Shown here: in pieces, positions 27,334 through 36,812 of the stretch
Position numbering within the stretch: position 1 is the first letter of the stretch
Layout of the letters: the number at the start of each line of letters is the position of its first letter
From: Bacteroidales bacterium
GTDB taxonomy: Bacteria; Bacteroidota; Bacteroidia; Bacteroidales; UBA932
DNA: 64,000 bases
Direction: 5' to 3'
NCBI GenBank assembly: GCA_004552965.1
Contig: SFMU01000003.1
Coordinates: forward strand, 13,282-77,281
The notes under the pieces: generated by a model
What the model saw: the letters and a program-made list of their open reading frames with translations, nothing else
Told to the model about the DNA's origin: nothing
Databases searched by the model: none
Program-made: the position numbers and the translations under genes

Positions 27334-29352
27334 CTAGAGACCGATGGTACAGGAAAGGCCGCCGATGAGCCAGATGCCGGGCTGAGGGATGTTGCCATAG
27401 TCGTAGTAGGTCCTGTTCAGCAGGTTCTGGCCTTCGACATAGAGTTTCAGCCCTTTCCAATTCCAGGCCCAGACAAGACGTGAATCCAGAACCGAATACG
27501 GCTTGTACTCCATCAGCGTCCCGGTCGGAACCGTGGCATCGTACTTTTCGTAGCTGCCATCCCTGTCGACATAGCGGAATGCGATGTTCCAGAAGAGTTT
27601 GCGAGCAAGACGCAGATTGGCTTCAGCGACAATCTTGTTCCGGACATATTCAAGGGCATACATCGATTCCACCCCTTCCTCCAGGTCCTTGTCCTGATCG
27701 ATGTGGCTGTACGAGAGATTGAGACTCTCGAGCGGAAAATCCTTGTTCCCGACTATCACAGGCAAATCAAGCCGCACAGAAACTTCCTCTCCCAGGGTGT
27801 TCAGCACAGTGTGGTTGACACTCTGCCAGACAGGATCCTGATCCGTCCTGAAATCCTTGATCCAGTCGATCATCTGCGAGCCGTGATGATAGTAGACGGA
27901 GAGAACCGCGCTGAATCCCGGACGATAGTACTTCAAGCCGCCTTCGAGAGACTGCATCCTTTCCGGCCTGAGATTCGGGTCAGCCTTGTGGCCTCCAACA
28001 GAATAATAAAGGTCTGTGAAAGTGGGAAGACGGAAAGAGGAGTTATAGGAAGCGTAAACCTTCCAGCCGTCCGCGAAACGGAAACTCATGTCTATTCCGG
28101 GATACAGGCCGAAGGTCTTGGATGTCGCGGTGTTCATCACGGCGCAAAGACCTCCCGAGACAGTGAAACGGCGGAGGATCAGACTGTGCTCAGCATAGAG
28201 GTTGAAATGATTCCTGGAGAGGCCGTTGGTGTAATGCTCGCCGACCTTCTCGGCAAGCGGTTCGCCAAGATTTGTGCTCACGACACCTTCCCTGCGGAAC
28301 TCAAGTCCGAAGGAAGTGACACCGGCACGGGTGTCGGCCTCAAATTCAAGATTGGAACCGAAAGTGTTCGTCCTGTGGTAGTTGAAAGGCACGACGGAGG
28401 CATCTCCGCGGAAGAGTTCAAACCGGTCGAATGCATTGTTCCAATAGACCGAAGGCTTGAATCTGAACACCTTTCCCTTAGTCTCACCCTTGATGGACAG
28501 GGTTCCCTTCCTGGTATGTTCGAACTGATCGTCGTATTTCGAGCTGTAGAAAGTGTTCGAACCGAAGTCCCTTACCGAGAAACCGCCCTGAAAGGTAAGG
28601 TTGAAGAGAGGGGCATCATATTCGGAAAGAAGAAAATATTTCTGTCCGCTGTAATCGCTGTTCAGTCCTCCCTCGAGGTTCCTGCTGTAGCCGTCCGAAC
28701 GGACTGTTCCGACGCTTGCAAGAATGCCGAAGCGCCCTGCCGAATAGCTGTAGGCCAGATCGGTGTTGAATGTTCCGAAGGAGCCGCCCTCCACCTGTGC
28801 CGAAACAGAATTCGAGTCAGGTTTCTTTGTCACAACATTGACAGCACCGACAAGGGAAGAGGTGCCATAGACTCTGGAAGCCGGACCTTCGAGGACCTCG
28901 ATCCGCTCGATCTGGGAGAGACTCACCGGGAAATCGGCCGCATTGTGGCCGGTCTGAGGGTCCGAAATGTTGATTCCGTTGAGCAGAATGGCTATCTGGT
29001 CGGAGGTACCACCCCGCATGCTGATGTCGGTCTGCATGCCCATCGGACCTCTCTGACGGACATCCACCCCGGCAATCTGCTTGAGGAGATCGTTCACTGT
29101 CTTGGCTGGAATCGAGGCGATGGCCACGCTGTCCATCACGGTCACGATCCTTGCGCTTGTGCCCAAAGCCATCGCCGTACGGGAGGCGTGGACAGAGACG
29201 GATTCCAGTGTCCTGACGGAATCGGCATCGGCGTAAGCAGGGACCGGGTCATCGGTGGAGACATAGACAGAAGAACTGGCAGCAGCGCCGGCAGAATTGG
29301 CCAGAAAAGGCAGCAGAAGCAGTGCGGGAATCAGGGTAAAAGTTCGTTTCAT
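27334..29352 (-). CDS. BtuB-like TonB-dependent outer-membrane receptor
   Basis: 672 residues: a signal peptide, a TonB-box region, a plug domain (VNDLLKQIAGVDVRQRGPMG, DISMRGGTSDQIAILLNGIN, IERIEVLEGPASRVYGTSSL, GAVNVVTKKP) and a 22-strand barrel ending GIWLIGGLSCTIGL. Its size and plug resemble BtuB/CirA-type receptors for cobalamin or siderophores rather than SusC, which is about 1000 residues with an extra N-terminal domain. No cobalamin riboswitch is seen in the short upstream region, so the ligand is open. It is divergent from the surface-lipoprotein operon. Confidence 0.85.
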   Translation of the reverse strand: MKRTFTLIPALLLLPFLANSAGAAASSSVYVSTDDPVPAYADADSVRTLESVSVHASRTAMALGTSARIVTVMDSVAIASIPAKTVNDLLKQIAGVDVRQRGPMGMQTDISMRGGTSDQIAILLNGINISDPQTGHNAADFPVSLSQIERIEVLEGPASRVYGTSSLVGAVNVVTKKPDSNSVSAQVEGGSFGTFNTDLAYSYSAGRFGILASVGTVRSDGYSRNLEGGLNSDYSGQKYFLLSEYDAPLFNLTFQGGFSVRDFGSNTFYSSKYDDQFEHTRKGTLSIKGETKGKVFRFKPSVYWNNAFDRFELFRGDASVVPFNYHRTNTFGSNLEFEADTRAGVTSFGLEFRREGVVSTNLGEPLAEKVGEHYTNGLSRNHFNLYAEHSLILRRFTVSGGLCAVMNTATSKTFGLYPGIDMSFRFADGWKVYASYNSSFRLPTFTDLYYSVGGHKADPNLRPERMQSLEGGLKYYRPGFSAVLSVYYHHGSQMIDWIKDFRTDQDPVWQSVNHTVLNTLGEEVSVRLDLPVIVGNKDFPLESLNLSYSHIDQDKDLEEGVESMYALEYVRNKIVAEANLRLARKLFWNIAFRYVDRDGSYEKYDATVPTGTLMEYKPYSVLDSRLVWAWNWKGLKLYVEGQNLLNRTYYDYGNIPQPGIWLIGGLSCTIGL

Positions 29353-29487
29353 CTATTTCTGAACAGGTTTTGGTTTTCCAGTTCAAAGTTAATCGCGCGA
29401 AACGGAATATCCCACCTCTTTCGTCCGAATTGTGACGAACGGACAAGGGTATTTGGCGAACGGGCAGGAGAAATCAAGAAAAAACGC

Positions 29488-29495
29488 TACCTTTG
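29488..29495 (+). promoter_or_regulatory. -7 box immediately before the surface operon
   Basis: TACCTTTG at 29488-29495 ends only 6 nt before the ATG at 29502. If it is used, transcription would start at or next to the start codon, giving a leaderless or nearly leaderless mRNA. No TTG-type -33 box lies at the standard 19-21 nt. Confidence 0.55.
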
Positions 29496-29501
29496 TTAGA
29501 T

Positions 29502-31358
29502 ATGCGATTTTTGAAATCAATAGGAAAAATTGCCCTGCTGCTGTCCCTGACGGCAGTGCCTGCAATCATGTCCTCATGCAGTGCCGGAACGGGAATCGAC
29601 TGGCCGCTGACCGGAAAAGGACCGACCGAGGTTGTCCTCTGTCTTGGATCCGGGCCACAGTCCAGAACGGCAGTCAATGATGCGGCGGACGGATTCGAAT
29701 GGCAGGATGGAGACAGAATCTCCGTGTGGGCAGAAAGCAGCAACGGCGAATATGTCCTCGACAATCAGGTCTTCCGGATCATGGCAAAGGGCTATGACAA
29801 GGACAAGGCATATTTCACATCGACCCTGTCGTCTCCCATGCCGGCCGGAAAATACCTTTATTATATAACCTATCCGGTTCCGGAGGCGGTTTCGGGGACG
29901 AAAGCACAGTTCACCGTTCCTTCTGTCCAGGATGGCAGGGCCTCCGGGGGTACAGGCATCACGGTCTCCTCACCAGTCAGCGGCGAAGCTCTTCCGGCGA
30001 TGGAAGAATCGGATTTCGCCGGTGTAGCGACCGGAATGATGTCCGCCGGCATGCACCATCTTCTCCATTACCTCAGGTTCTATCTTCCCAAAGGGGCAAA
30101 CCTGCTGGGAGAACCGGTAAAGAAGATCCGTTTCAGCATGCCAAAGCCTGTTGCAGGCATCCTCACCGCAGACATCACCGATCCCTCCTCCCCCGCTGTC
30201 ACCCAGGGGAACAACCGGATAGAGCTGGAACTTGCCGAACCTCTCGAGGAATCCCCGGCAGAGGCCAGGCAGTATTCGGTCGCGGGCATCATCCCTCCCG
30301 CTTCGGAATATTCAGTGAATGACTTCATGGAAATCACCCTGTTCTCCGAGAACAAGATCGGCAATCTGGCCACCATCTCCCTCGCAGGCAGGTCCTTCGA
30401 AGCCGGACACGTGACAGGCATCAAGCTAGTTCCTAACAGTGTAAGGGACTACTATTCAATCACCTTCAAGATCGATGGCAACAATCTCGGAGAAGACATC
30501 CAGAACATAACCCTCACCCTGCCGGACGGCGTCCAGTGGCCGGAAAGCACTTCATCGGAATTCACATATTCGAAGAATGACGGCTCGCTGATAGTCACCG
30601 GAGACAGTTTCAAGGTCAGATCCGAAGAGCAGGATGCCTTCCTTGCCCTGTCCGGCCGGGAGGTCAGTGTCAGATACGAGAGCGAGGATGCAGTCGTCTG
30701 GCAGACGATCACTCTGCCACGGCTGGAAGGCGTCACCGGAGCCACTGCCAGTCTCACCGTCCCTTACCTCTACTTCGAGGATTTCAGCAGTCTGCAGGCA
30801 GATTTCAGCCACAATGACAATTACTCCGGCGGCTTCAACACCGGTTCCAAGGACGGACATGAATTCATGCCGGGATGGTCCGGCGGACGAGTCGGAGGTT
30901 CTGCGGGAACTGCCATCAGGATTGCCTGCCGCAGAGAGGTCTCCGCACGCTACTGGGCAAGATGCGATTCTCCGTTCATGAGCGGCCTCAAGCACACTTC
31001 CGAAGAGTTCGCGGCCATGGGCAAGGACATCAGCGTGAAGGTCCTGTTCGACTACTCGGTGAACCGCGAAGAAGGCGGCGGAATCATAGCCAAGGTAGGT
31101 CAGACGGTCTATTTCGGCTGCACGACGACTTCAGGGGTGCTCAAGAGCGGCGCTGAGGACGGTACCTTCGACTCCGGTTTCACCATCAACGAGACCACCG
31201 GTTCGTACACCAGGATGGAGCATCTCGCTGAAAGGAGTCTGAGCGGAATGGGCAACAACATCCGTCTTTCCTGGAGGACCTACCCTGAATACAATGCCTG
31301 GGGCAACGGAACCTACTTCCTGTACCTGGACAACATCAGAGTGTCGATAGAGAAATGA
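29502..31358 (+). CDS. fimbrillin-like surface lipoprotein, first gene of PCMD/DUF4493 operon
   Basis: 618 residues. The lipobox IMSSC lies at about residues 22-26. Residues 30-310 follow the fimbrillin-family (Mfa-like) pattern: SRTAVNDAADGFEWQDGDRI, SVWAESSNGEYVLDN, a run of beta strands and SLAGRSFEAGHVTGIKLV. A beta-rich middle follows, and the C-terminal 200 residues (LYFEDFSSLQADFSHND ... FLYLDNIRVSI) look like a jelly-roll carbohydrate-binding or adhesin domain. It is exported and lipid-anchored. It heads a compact seven-gene operon running to 38420 with two other lipoprotein classes and two barrels. A role in a surface fibre or adhesion complex is inference. Confidence 0.65.
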   Translation: MRFLKSIGKIALLLSLTAVPAIMSSCSAGTGIDWPLTGKGPTEVVLCLGSGPQSRTAVNDAADGFEWQDGDRISVWAESSNGEYVLDNQVFRIMAKGYDKDKAYFTSTLSSPMPAGKYLYYITYPVPEAVSGTKAQFTVPSVQDGRASGGTGITVSSPVSGEALPAMEESDFAGVATGMMSAGMHHLLHYLRFYLPKGANLLGEPVKKIRFSMPKPVAGILTADITDPSSPAVTQGNNRIELELAEPLEESPAEARQYSVAGIIPPASEYSVNDFMEITLFSENKIGNLATISLAGRSFEAGHVTGIKLVPNSVRDYYSITFKIDGNNLGEDIQNITLTLPDGVQWPESTSSEFTYSKNDGSLIVTGDSFKVRSEEQDAFLALSGREVSVRYESEDAVVWQTITLPRLEGVTGATASLTVPYLYFEDFSSLQADFSHNDNYSGGFNTGSKDGHEFMPGWSGGRVGGSAGTAIRIACRREVSARYWARCDSPFMSGLKHTSEEFAAMGKDISVKVLFDYSVNREEGGGIIAKVGQTVYFGCTTTSGVLKSGAEDGTFDSGFTINETTGSYTRMEHLAERSLSGMGNNIRLSWRTYPEYNAWGNGTYFLYLDNIRVSIEK

Positions 31359-31422
31359 TGGGCAGAGACCGGGATTCCCCGGGGAAACGGCTCGATCAGC
31401 AACAGCATCGGAAAAACAGACA

Positions 31423-32193
31423 ATGACAGATATGAAAACAACTGAAAGAACATTGACAAAAGGCTTCCTGGGCATTCTCATCGCCCTGCTGCCTGTCTTT
31501 GCATCCTGCAACGGCAAGGAAGGAAGCGATTCACACGGGCGCGTCGCCTTCATTGTGAATTCCCAGAGCACCGTTGCCGACTTCACCAGAAGCCAGGTCA
31601 GCGACTACACCACTCTCCCGTCAGGTGACGATTTCACGCTGACAATCACTGACAACAAGGAAAAGACGATCTACGAAGGTCTCGTCAAGGACTTCCCTGC
31701 CGACATGGAATTCGCTATCGGCAACTACACTGCCACAGCGAGTTACGGTTCAGTGACCGAGGAAGGATTCGACAGGCCATGCTTCAGTGGCAGCCAGTCC
31801 TTTGCCATCACCGGTACCGGGACGAAGGAGGTGACCATCAATGTCTCTCTCGCCAACGCCATCGTCAGGATCGAGTACTCCGACATATTCAGGAAGTACT
31901 ACACTGACTATTCCTTCACCCTGAAGACCGGCAACGGAAGCACCATCCCTTACCCGAAGACCGAAACCAGGGCCGTGTTCGTGGACGCCTACACCCTCAC
32001 CGTGGAAGGAGTCCTGACGAACCAGGCCGGCAAGGAATCGACTTTCAGCAAGACCTACAGCACTCCTCTTGCAGAAGCCACCTGCCACACGATCAGGTTC
32101 GATGCAAGCAATATCGGAAGCACGACAATCACAATCACCCTGGACAACACCACCGAAGAAGTTGACCTCGGCGAGATAGAACTCAACAGATAA
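31423..32193 (+). CDS. DUF4493-type lipoprotein
   Basis: 256 residues with a lipoprotein signal (LLPVFASC). An ATG at 31432 is an equally likely start. The domain begins GRVAFIVNSQSTVADFTRSQ, with TLPSGDDFTLTITDNKEKTI, YEGLVKDFPADMEFAIGNYT and ending HTIRFDASNIGSTTITITLD. This is the DUF4493 pattern of beta-sandwich lipoproteins, similar to fimbrial minor subunits. The next gene starts 3 bp after its stop. Confidence 0.7.
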   Translation: MTDMKTTERTLTKGFLGILIALLPVFASCNGKEGSDSHGRVAFIVNSQSTVADFTRSQVSDYTTLPSGDDFTLTITDNKEKTIYEGLVKDFPADMEFAIGNYTATASYGSVTEEGFDRPCFSGSQSFAITGTGTKEVTINVSLANAIVRIEYSDIFRKYYTDYSFTLKTGNGSTIPYPKTETRAVFVDAYTLTVEGVLTNQAGKESTFSKTYSTPLAEATCHTIRFDASNIGSTTITITLDNTTEEVDLGEIELNR

Positions 32194-32196
32194 GCC

Positions 32197-33456
32197 ATGA
32201 AAAGAATCCTTACGATAATGGCCGCAACGGCCCTCCTCTTCTGCTCCTGCAAGGAGGACGCTTTCAGATACGACACCACCCCGAAGACCGGACTGCTGTC
32301 CTTCGAGGGTTTCACCGTCACCACCGACGATGACGTCAATGTCATCTCCAGAGCCACCTCACAGGCATCCGGAGACTATGTGATCACACTGACAAAGGCC
32401 GACGGCACACCGGTGTGGGAGAAGACATATTCAACCCTCCTCCAGGAAATCGCCGCAGGCAATGAAGGCGGAATCAGCCTCGAGGCAGGCGTCTACGACA
32501 TGAAGGTCCAGTCCAAGGCAGGTGAAGTTCCGGCCTCCGCGTTCTCTGCCCCCGTCTATGGCACAAGCACGACTTTCACAATCGAGACCGGCAAGACCAC
32601 GACCCTGGGCACTCTGACCTGCAAGCTTCTCCAGTGCGCTGTCAAAGTCCGCTACAATGACGATTTCCTCGGCATGGTCACCGGAGACGGAGCCTGCACC
32701 GTCGAAGTGACAGCCGGAGCTCCTCTGAGCTATGCACTCTCCTACAACGGCGGCAAACCGACCTATGACGAGAGCACGGGCTACTTTGCCATCAACAACG
32801 GCAGCAACACCACAATGGCAATCACATTCAAGGGAGGAATCGAGGGCAAGACCCAGAAGATGAAGACTTCGATCACCGGAATCAAGGCTCAGGACCTCCA
32901 CATCATCACCTTCATGAAGAAGATCGACGAGACCGGCAATGCTTCATTCGTCATCGTCATCGACGGCCTCGTGGCAGACACCGAGCTTGTCAACGACATC
33001 CAGGGCACGGAGACGGGAGACGGCAACGACCCGAACGCTCCGACCGGAGACGGAGGCATCCAGCTCCTGAGCACCTGCGACTATGACATCACCCAGCCAG
33101 TCACCGTACCGGCCAGTGGCGCCTTCAACCTCACCATGCAGGCCCTCATTCCAAACGGAACCAGGAAGTTCACAGTCGACATCGCTTCCACCAACGCAGA
33201 CTTCATCGCTTCCGTCAACTCTGTCGGAGGCACGACACTCGACCTCATCAATCCGTCCGAGGCTGCTCTCGGCATATTCAGCATCGTTCCGTTCCCTCAC
33301 GGAGAGGAACTGCTCAATGCCACCGTCATCGACTTCGATCTTTCCGAGGCCCAGACACCGCTCCTCGCATTCTCCGGAACCCACACGTTCAAGATGAATG
33401 TCACGGACAACAAGGGCTGCAGGAAGAGCATAGAAATCAAACTCGTAGTTCTTTAA
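32197..33456 (+). CDS. DUF4493-type lipoprotein
   Basis: 419 residues with a lipoprotein signal (TALLFCSC). The N-terminal 240 residues repeat the DUF4493 pattern (TKADGTPVWEKTYSTLLQEI, ISLEAGVYDMKVQSKAG, LGTLTCKLLQCAVKVRYND). A linker rich in Gly, Asp and Asn (GTETGDGNDPNAPTGDGG, about residues 272-289) leads to a second beta domain of about 130 residues (VTVPASGAFNLTMQALIPNG) that I do not recognise. It is paralogous to the preceding gene and to the N terminus of the following one. Confidence 0.7.
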   Translation: MKRILTIMAATALLFCSCKEDAFRYDTTPKTGLLSFEGFTVTTDDDVNVISRATSQASGDYVITLTKADGTPVWEKTYSTLLQEIAAGNEGGISLEAGVYDMKVQSKAGEVPASAFSAPVYGTSTTFTIETGKTTTLGTLTCKLLQCAVKVRYNDDFLGMVTGDGACTVEVTAGAPLSYALSYNGGKPTYDESTGYFAINNGSNTTMAITFKGGIEGKTQKMKTSITGIKAQDLHIITFMKKIDETGNASFVIVIDGLVADTELVNDIQGTETGDGNDPNAPTGDGGIQLLSTCDYDITQPVTVPASGAFNLTMQALIPNGTRKFTVDIASTNADFIASVNSVGGTTLDLINPSEAALGIFSIVPFPHGEELLNATVIDFDLSEAQTPLLAFSGTHTFKMNVTDNKGCRKSIEIKLVVL

Positions 33457-33472
33457 TCCAGGAGGAATGAAT

Positions 33473-35308
33473 ATGAGAAATTCTATCATCAGACCTGCAA
33501 TTCTTCTGTCCGCCGCCATCCTCACTCTGGCCGCCTGCGACAGTACCCTCCAGGACAAAGGAATGGGAAAGCTCTCCCTCGAAGTAGCCATCGGAAATGA
33601 GACGACACGTGCCGCGATGAGCGAAGACGAGGTCATCTCCTCGGCCAAGGTAAAGATCTACAAGGCAGACTTCTCGGGACTTGTAAGGCAGTACCTCAAG
33701 TCCGAGATGCCTTCGTCGCTCTACCTTCCCGAAGACAGCTACAGGATCGACGTCGAGGCCGGAGAAATCGCCAAGGACTCCCCTGCCAAGGCATCCTGGG
33801 AGCAGTTGAGCTGGAAGGGTTCATCCGAAGTCGACATCACCGCAGGCACGACCTCCAGCGTTTCAGTCACCGCAAAGGTCTGCAATGCGATCTCGGTTGT
33901 CACCTTCGACCCGAGCGTGAATTCAGCCTTCGAGAACGACTTCGTATGCACTGTCGGACTCAGCACGGAAGACCCTTCGATGCAGCTCGACTACACCTCG
34001 TCACAAAGCGGCAAGGACGGCTACTTCATCGCTGAAGGATTCGAGCCGACTCTCTACTGGACCTTCACAGGCACCCTGAAGAAGAACGGAAGCACCGTCA
34101 CCAAGAGCGGTCAGATTCCGGCAGTCGAAGGCGGCAAGAAGTACAGACTCGGATTCAAGTACACTGAAACCGACGGTATCCTCAGCTTTAACATCCTCGT
34201 CGACGATTCCGTGAACACCCAGTATGACGACATCATATTCATTGCCACCACCACCGGCCTTGCCGAAATCAGCAAGTATGACATCTGGGCAGGCCACTTC
34301 GACGTCAGCGCCGATGTCGACGAGAGTGAATATGACCCTTCCAAAGTCTACATCGAGTACAGGGTCCCCGTCACCGGTGCATGGATCAGAGTCCCGGCGG
34401 ACAGGGAGAGCGAAGGCACCTACACGAAGAGCATCACCGGGCTCAACCCTGACACTGAATATGAATACAGGCTCGTCCTCACCTCGACAACGACCGGAGA
34501 GGAGGAAATCATCCCGGCTGCTTCCACGGTGAGGACCGACAAGGCAACAGCCCTTCCTAACGCAGGGATGGAGACGACCTCCAATGCCGAGAGCAGCAAG
34601 TACAAGTCTCTCTATGACCCGAATCTTTCCGACCCGACCCTCAACACCAAGTGGTGGGACAGCGGAAATGCAGGAAGTACCGTTGTAGGCTCATCTTCAG
34701 TCATCTGCTACCCTGACACCGGGGACAAGAAGGAAGGAAACCAGTCGATGTGCCTCCAGTCAAGGTATGTCGTGGTGAAGTTCGCTGCAGGAAACCTCTT
34801 CAGCGGACGCTTCGGAGACCTGATCGGAACCTCCGGAGGTACCGTCTACTTCGGCCGCCCGTTCACCGCAAGGCCTACCGGTCTCCGTCTCTGGGTGAAA
34901 TATTCCGGAGGAAAGGTCAACAGGGTCGGCAACGCGCCATCCGACATGATCAAGGAAGGCGACTATGACCGCGCCAACATCAGGATCGCCATCGGAAACT
35001 GGGACTACAAGAAATACGGCGGAGATGCAGAAAGCCCGATCCTCGTCAACACAACCGACGTAAGCACCTTCGTGGACTACACCACAGATGCATCGACAAT
35101 CGCCTACGGCGAGAAGATTATCCAGAGTGATGCCGCCAACAGCACCAACGTCTGGCAGCAGATAACGATTCCTCTCGACTACAAGACAACATCCAGATTC
35201 CCGACCCACATTGTCGTTTCCTGTGCCGCCAGCATGTACGGAGACTATTTCACAGGCTACGACAACAGCATGCTCTGGGTGGACGGATTCGAACTGCTCT
35301 ACGAATAG
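33473..35308 (+). CDS. DUF4493-FN3-PCMD surface lipoprotein
   Basis: GGAGG at 33461-33465 sits 7 nt before the ATG at 33473, which selects it over the ATG at 33467. 611 residues: lipobox LTLAAC, a DUF4493 domain (residues about 20-240), a fibronectin-III-like domain (YIEYRVPVTGAWIRVPADRE, GLNPDTEYEYRLVLTSTTTG) and a C-terminal PCMD domain (putative carbohydrate metabolism domain) with LPNAGMETTSNAESSKY, LNTKWWDSGN, GSSSVICYPDTGD and YGDYFTGYDNSMLWVDGF. PCMD is a jelly-roll fold thought to bind glycans. Its C-terminal half is clearly paralogous to the protein at 36813-38420. It abuts the next gene with no gap. Confidence 0.8.
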   Translation: MRNSIIRPAILLSAAILTLAACDSTLQDKGMGKLSLEVAIGNETTRAAMSEDEVISSAKVKIYKADFSGLVRQYLKSEMPSSLYLPEDSYRIDVEAGEIAKDSPAKASWEQLSWKGSSEVDITAGTTSSVSVTAKVCNAISVVTFDPSVNSAFENDFVCTVGLSTEDPSMQLDYTSSQSGKDGYFIAEGFEPTLYWTFTGTLKKNGSTVTKSGQIPAVEGGKKYRLGFKYTETDGILSFNILVDDSVNTQYDDIIFIATTTGLAEISKYDIWAGHFDVSADVDESEYDPSKVYIEYRVPVTGAWIRVPADRESEGTYTKSITGLNPDTEYEYRLVLTSTTTGEEEIIPAASTVRTDKATALPNAGMETTSNAESSKYKSLYDPNLSDPTLNTKWWDSGNAGSTVVGSSSVICYPDTGDKKEGNQSMCLQSRYVVVKFAAGNLFSGRFGDLIGTSGGTVYFGRPFTARPTGLRLWVKYSGGKVNRVGNAPSDMIKEGDYDRANIRIAIGNWDYKKYGGDAESPILVNTTDVSTFVDYTTDASTIAYGEKIIQSDAANSTNVWQQITIPLDYKTTSRFPTHIVVSCAASMYGDYFTGYDNSMLWVDGFELLYE

Positions 35309-36055
35309 ATGAAAAGGACGATATTCGACATATTCGCCATTGCAGCCTGCCTCTGGATGCTTCCGGGCAAGGCCGACGCTCAGATTCTCGACAGGGGGCT
35401 TTCCCTGTCCAGCATGCCGTCATTCACTCAGAAGGGAACCTGGATGGTCGGAGGTACCGGCAGCTGGACTGTCCACAGGAACGACAACTACAGTTTCATC
35501 TTCTCTGACGGAATGACATCCACCGGCTACAATGTCAAAGTCAGCCCCGCCTTCTGCTACATGCTGAAGGACAACCTGGGAATCGGCGTGCGCGCAGGGT
35601 ACTCCAGGAGCAACCTGAAGGTCGACGAGGCGAACATCGGCTTCGGCGATCTCGGGATGGACTTCTCCGACATCCACACACTGAAGCATCACTACGAGAT
35701 CAATGCCCTCATGAGGAACTACATCCCGATAGGCAAGTCCCGGAAGCTGGCCCTCTACAACGAGATACAGATGGGCTACCGGTTCGGTGTGTCCAAGATA
35801 GCCGGAAGGATGGAAGAAGGCTACAACGGCAACTACACCGACGACCGCAGCATCCAGGTGAACTTCTGTCCCGGAATCGTGGGCTTCGCCAACGACCACT
35901 GGGCAGTCGATGTCAACGTGAATATGCTGGGACTCACCCTGGCCAACATGAAACAATCCCAGAACCAGGTGGAAAAAGGCAGCCTGAATGTCACCAAGAT
36001 GTCATTCCAGGTCAACATCCTCGCCATCGGTTTCGGTCTGTACTATTATCTGTAA
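35309..36055 (+). CDS. outer-membrane beta-barrel protein
   Basis: 248 residues starting immediately after the preceding stop. A signal peptide (CLWMLPGKADAQ) is followed by alternating amphipathic strands: GTWMVGGTGSWTVHRNDNYS, NVKVSPAFCYMLKDNLGIGV, HHYEINALMRNYIPIG, KLALYNEIQMGYRFG. The protein ends in an aromatic Tyr-Leu terminus (GFGLYYYL) typical of barrel insertion. About eight strands are expected. It is paired with a second barrel downstream. Ligand or role unknown; possibly the membrane anchor or exporter of the surface proteins in the same operon. Confidence 0.75.
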   Translation: MKRTIFDIFAIAACLWMLPGKADAQILDRGLSLSSMPSFTQKGTWMVGGTGSWTVHRNDNYSFIFSDGMTSTGYNVKVSPAFCYMLKDNLGIGVRAGYSRSNLKVDEANIGFGDLGMDFSDIHTLKHHYEINALMRNYIPIGKSRKLALYNEIQMGYRFGVSKIAGRMEEGYNGNYTDDRSIQVNFCPGIVGFANDHWAVDVNVNMLGLTLANMKQSQNQVEKGSLNVTKMSFQVNILAIGFGLYYYL

Positions 36056-36059
36056 AGCC

Positions 36060-36788
36060 ATGAAGAAGACACTGACATATTCACTGGCGCTGGTCGCATC
36101 CCTGCTTTTCTGCATCCAGGCATCCTCGCAGGAATACAGAAAAGACAGGCTGTTCATGCCCAAGGGCACTTCTTCCGGCGGTCTGCAGATTTCCTACGTC
36201 GACCTCAGCAGCATCGACAGCGACATCTTCCTGATAGTCGACGGTCTCAATGCCGAAGGTACCATGATGAGCGTGGCTCCCTTCTTCAGCTACACCTACA
36301 AGGACAACAAGGCTGTCGGTCTGAAACTGAAGTATTCGAAAGGTTCCGGCGGAATCTCGGACGTGGACCTCTCTCTCCTCAGCGACGATCCTCTTCTCTC
36401 CCTCGAAGACATCAAGGCCAGTACGAGAAACATTCAGCTGCAGTTCTTCCAGAGGTCCTACCTCGGTCTGGACCAGAACGGCCGGTTCGGTCTGTTCAAT
36501 GACCTGGTGCTCTCCTACGGAACCAGCAGAAGCAGTTTCTCGGTCGGGGAAAAGAATCTGGACGCCTACACCAACACAAAGAAAGTCAAGCTCGGAATCT
36601 GTCCCGGCATCATGATATTCATCCTCAACAACATCAGCACTCATGTCTCGATGAGCATCGGTGGAGTGTCGTTCACCCACACCGAGAACTTCAAGGATGG
36701 TGTCCTGTCGGGCAGCAGGGACTACACCAAGGCGCATTTCGCCCCGGATGTCTCCGACATTTCGATGGGACTGACTGTCTATTTCTAA
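36060..36788 (+). CDS. outer-membrane beta-barrel protein, paralogue of the preceding gene
   Basis: The ATG at 36060 (4 bp after the previous stop) gives 242 residues with a signal peptide (LALVASLLFCIQASSQ). It repeats the barrel plan: SSGGLQISYVDLSSIDSD, MMSVAPFFSYTYKDNKAVGL, NIQLQFFQRSYLGLDQNGRF, VKLGICPGIMIFILNN. It ends in SMGLTVYF with C-terminal Phe, the insertion signal of outer-membrane proteins. It shares the CPGI motif and overall order with the upstream barrel, suggesting tandem duplication. Confidence 0.75.
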   Translation: MKKTLTYSLALVASLLFCIQASSQEYRKDRLFMPKGTSSGGLQISYVDLSSIDSDIFLIVDGLNAEGTMMSVAPFFSYTYKDNKAVGLKLKYSKGSGGISDVDLSLLSDDPLLSLEDIKASTRNIQLQFFQRSYLGLDQNGRFGLFNDLVLSYGTSRSSFSVGEKNLDAYTNTKKVKLGICPGIMIFILNNISTHVSMSIGGVSFTHTENFKDGVLSGSRDYTKAHFAPDVSDISMGLTVYF

Positions 36789-36812
36789 CAGTTTCGAGAA
36801 CACCTGGATCAA

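Noticed and set aside
29353..29487. Cobalamin riboswitch upstream of the BtuB-like receptor
   Set aside because: The 135-bp gap is too short for the full aptamer and lacks the conserved B12-box core.
27703..29499. 598-codon plus-strand open frame
   Set aside because: Antisense to the TonB receptor, whose plug and barrel motifs are unmistakable on the other strand.
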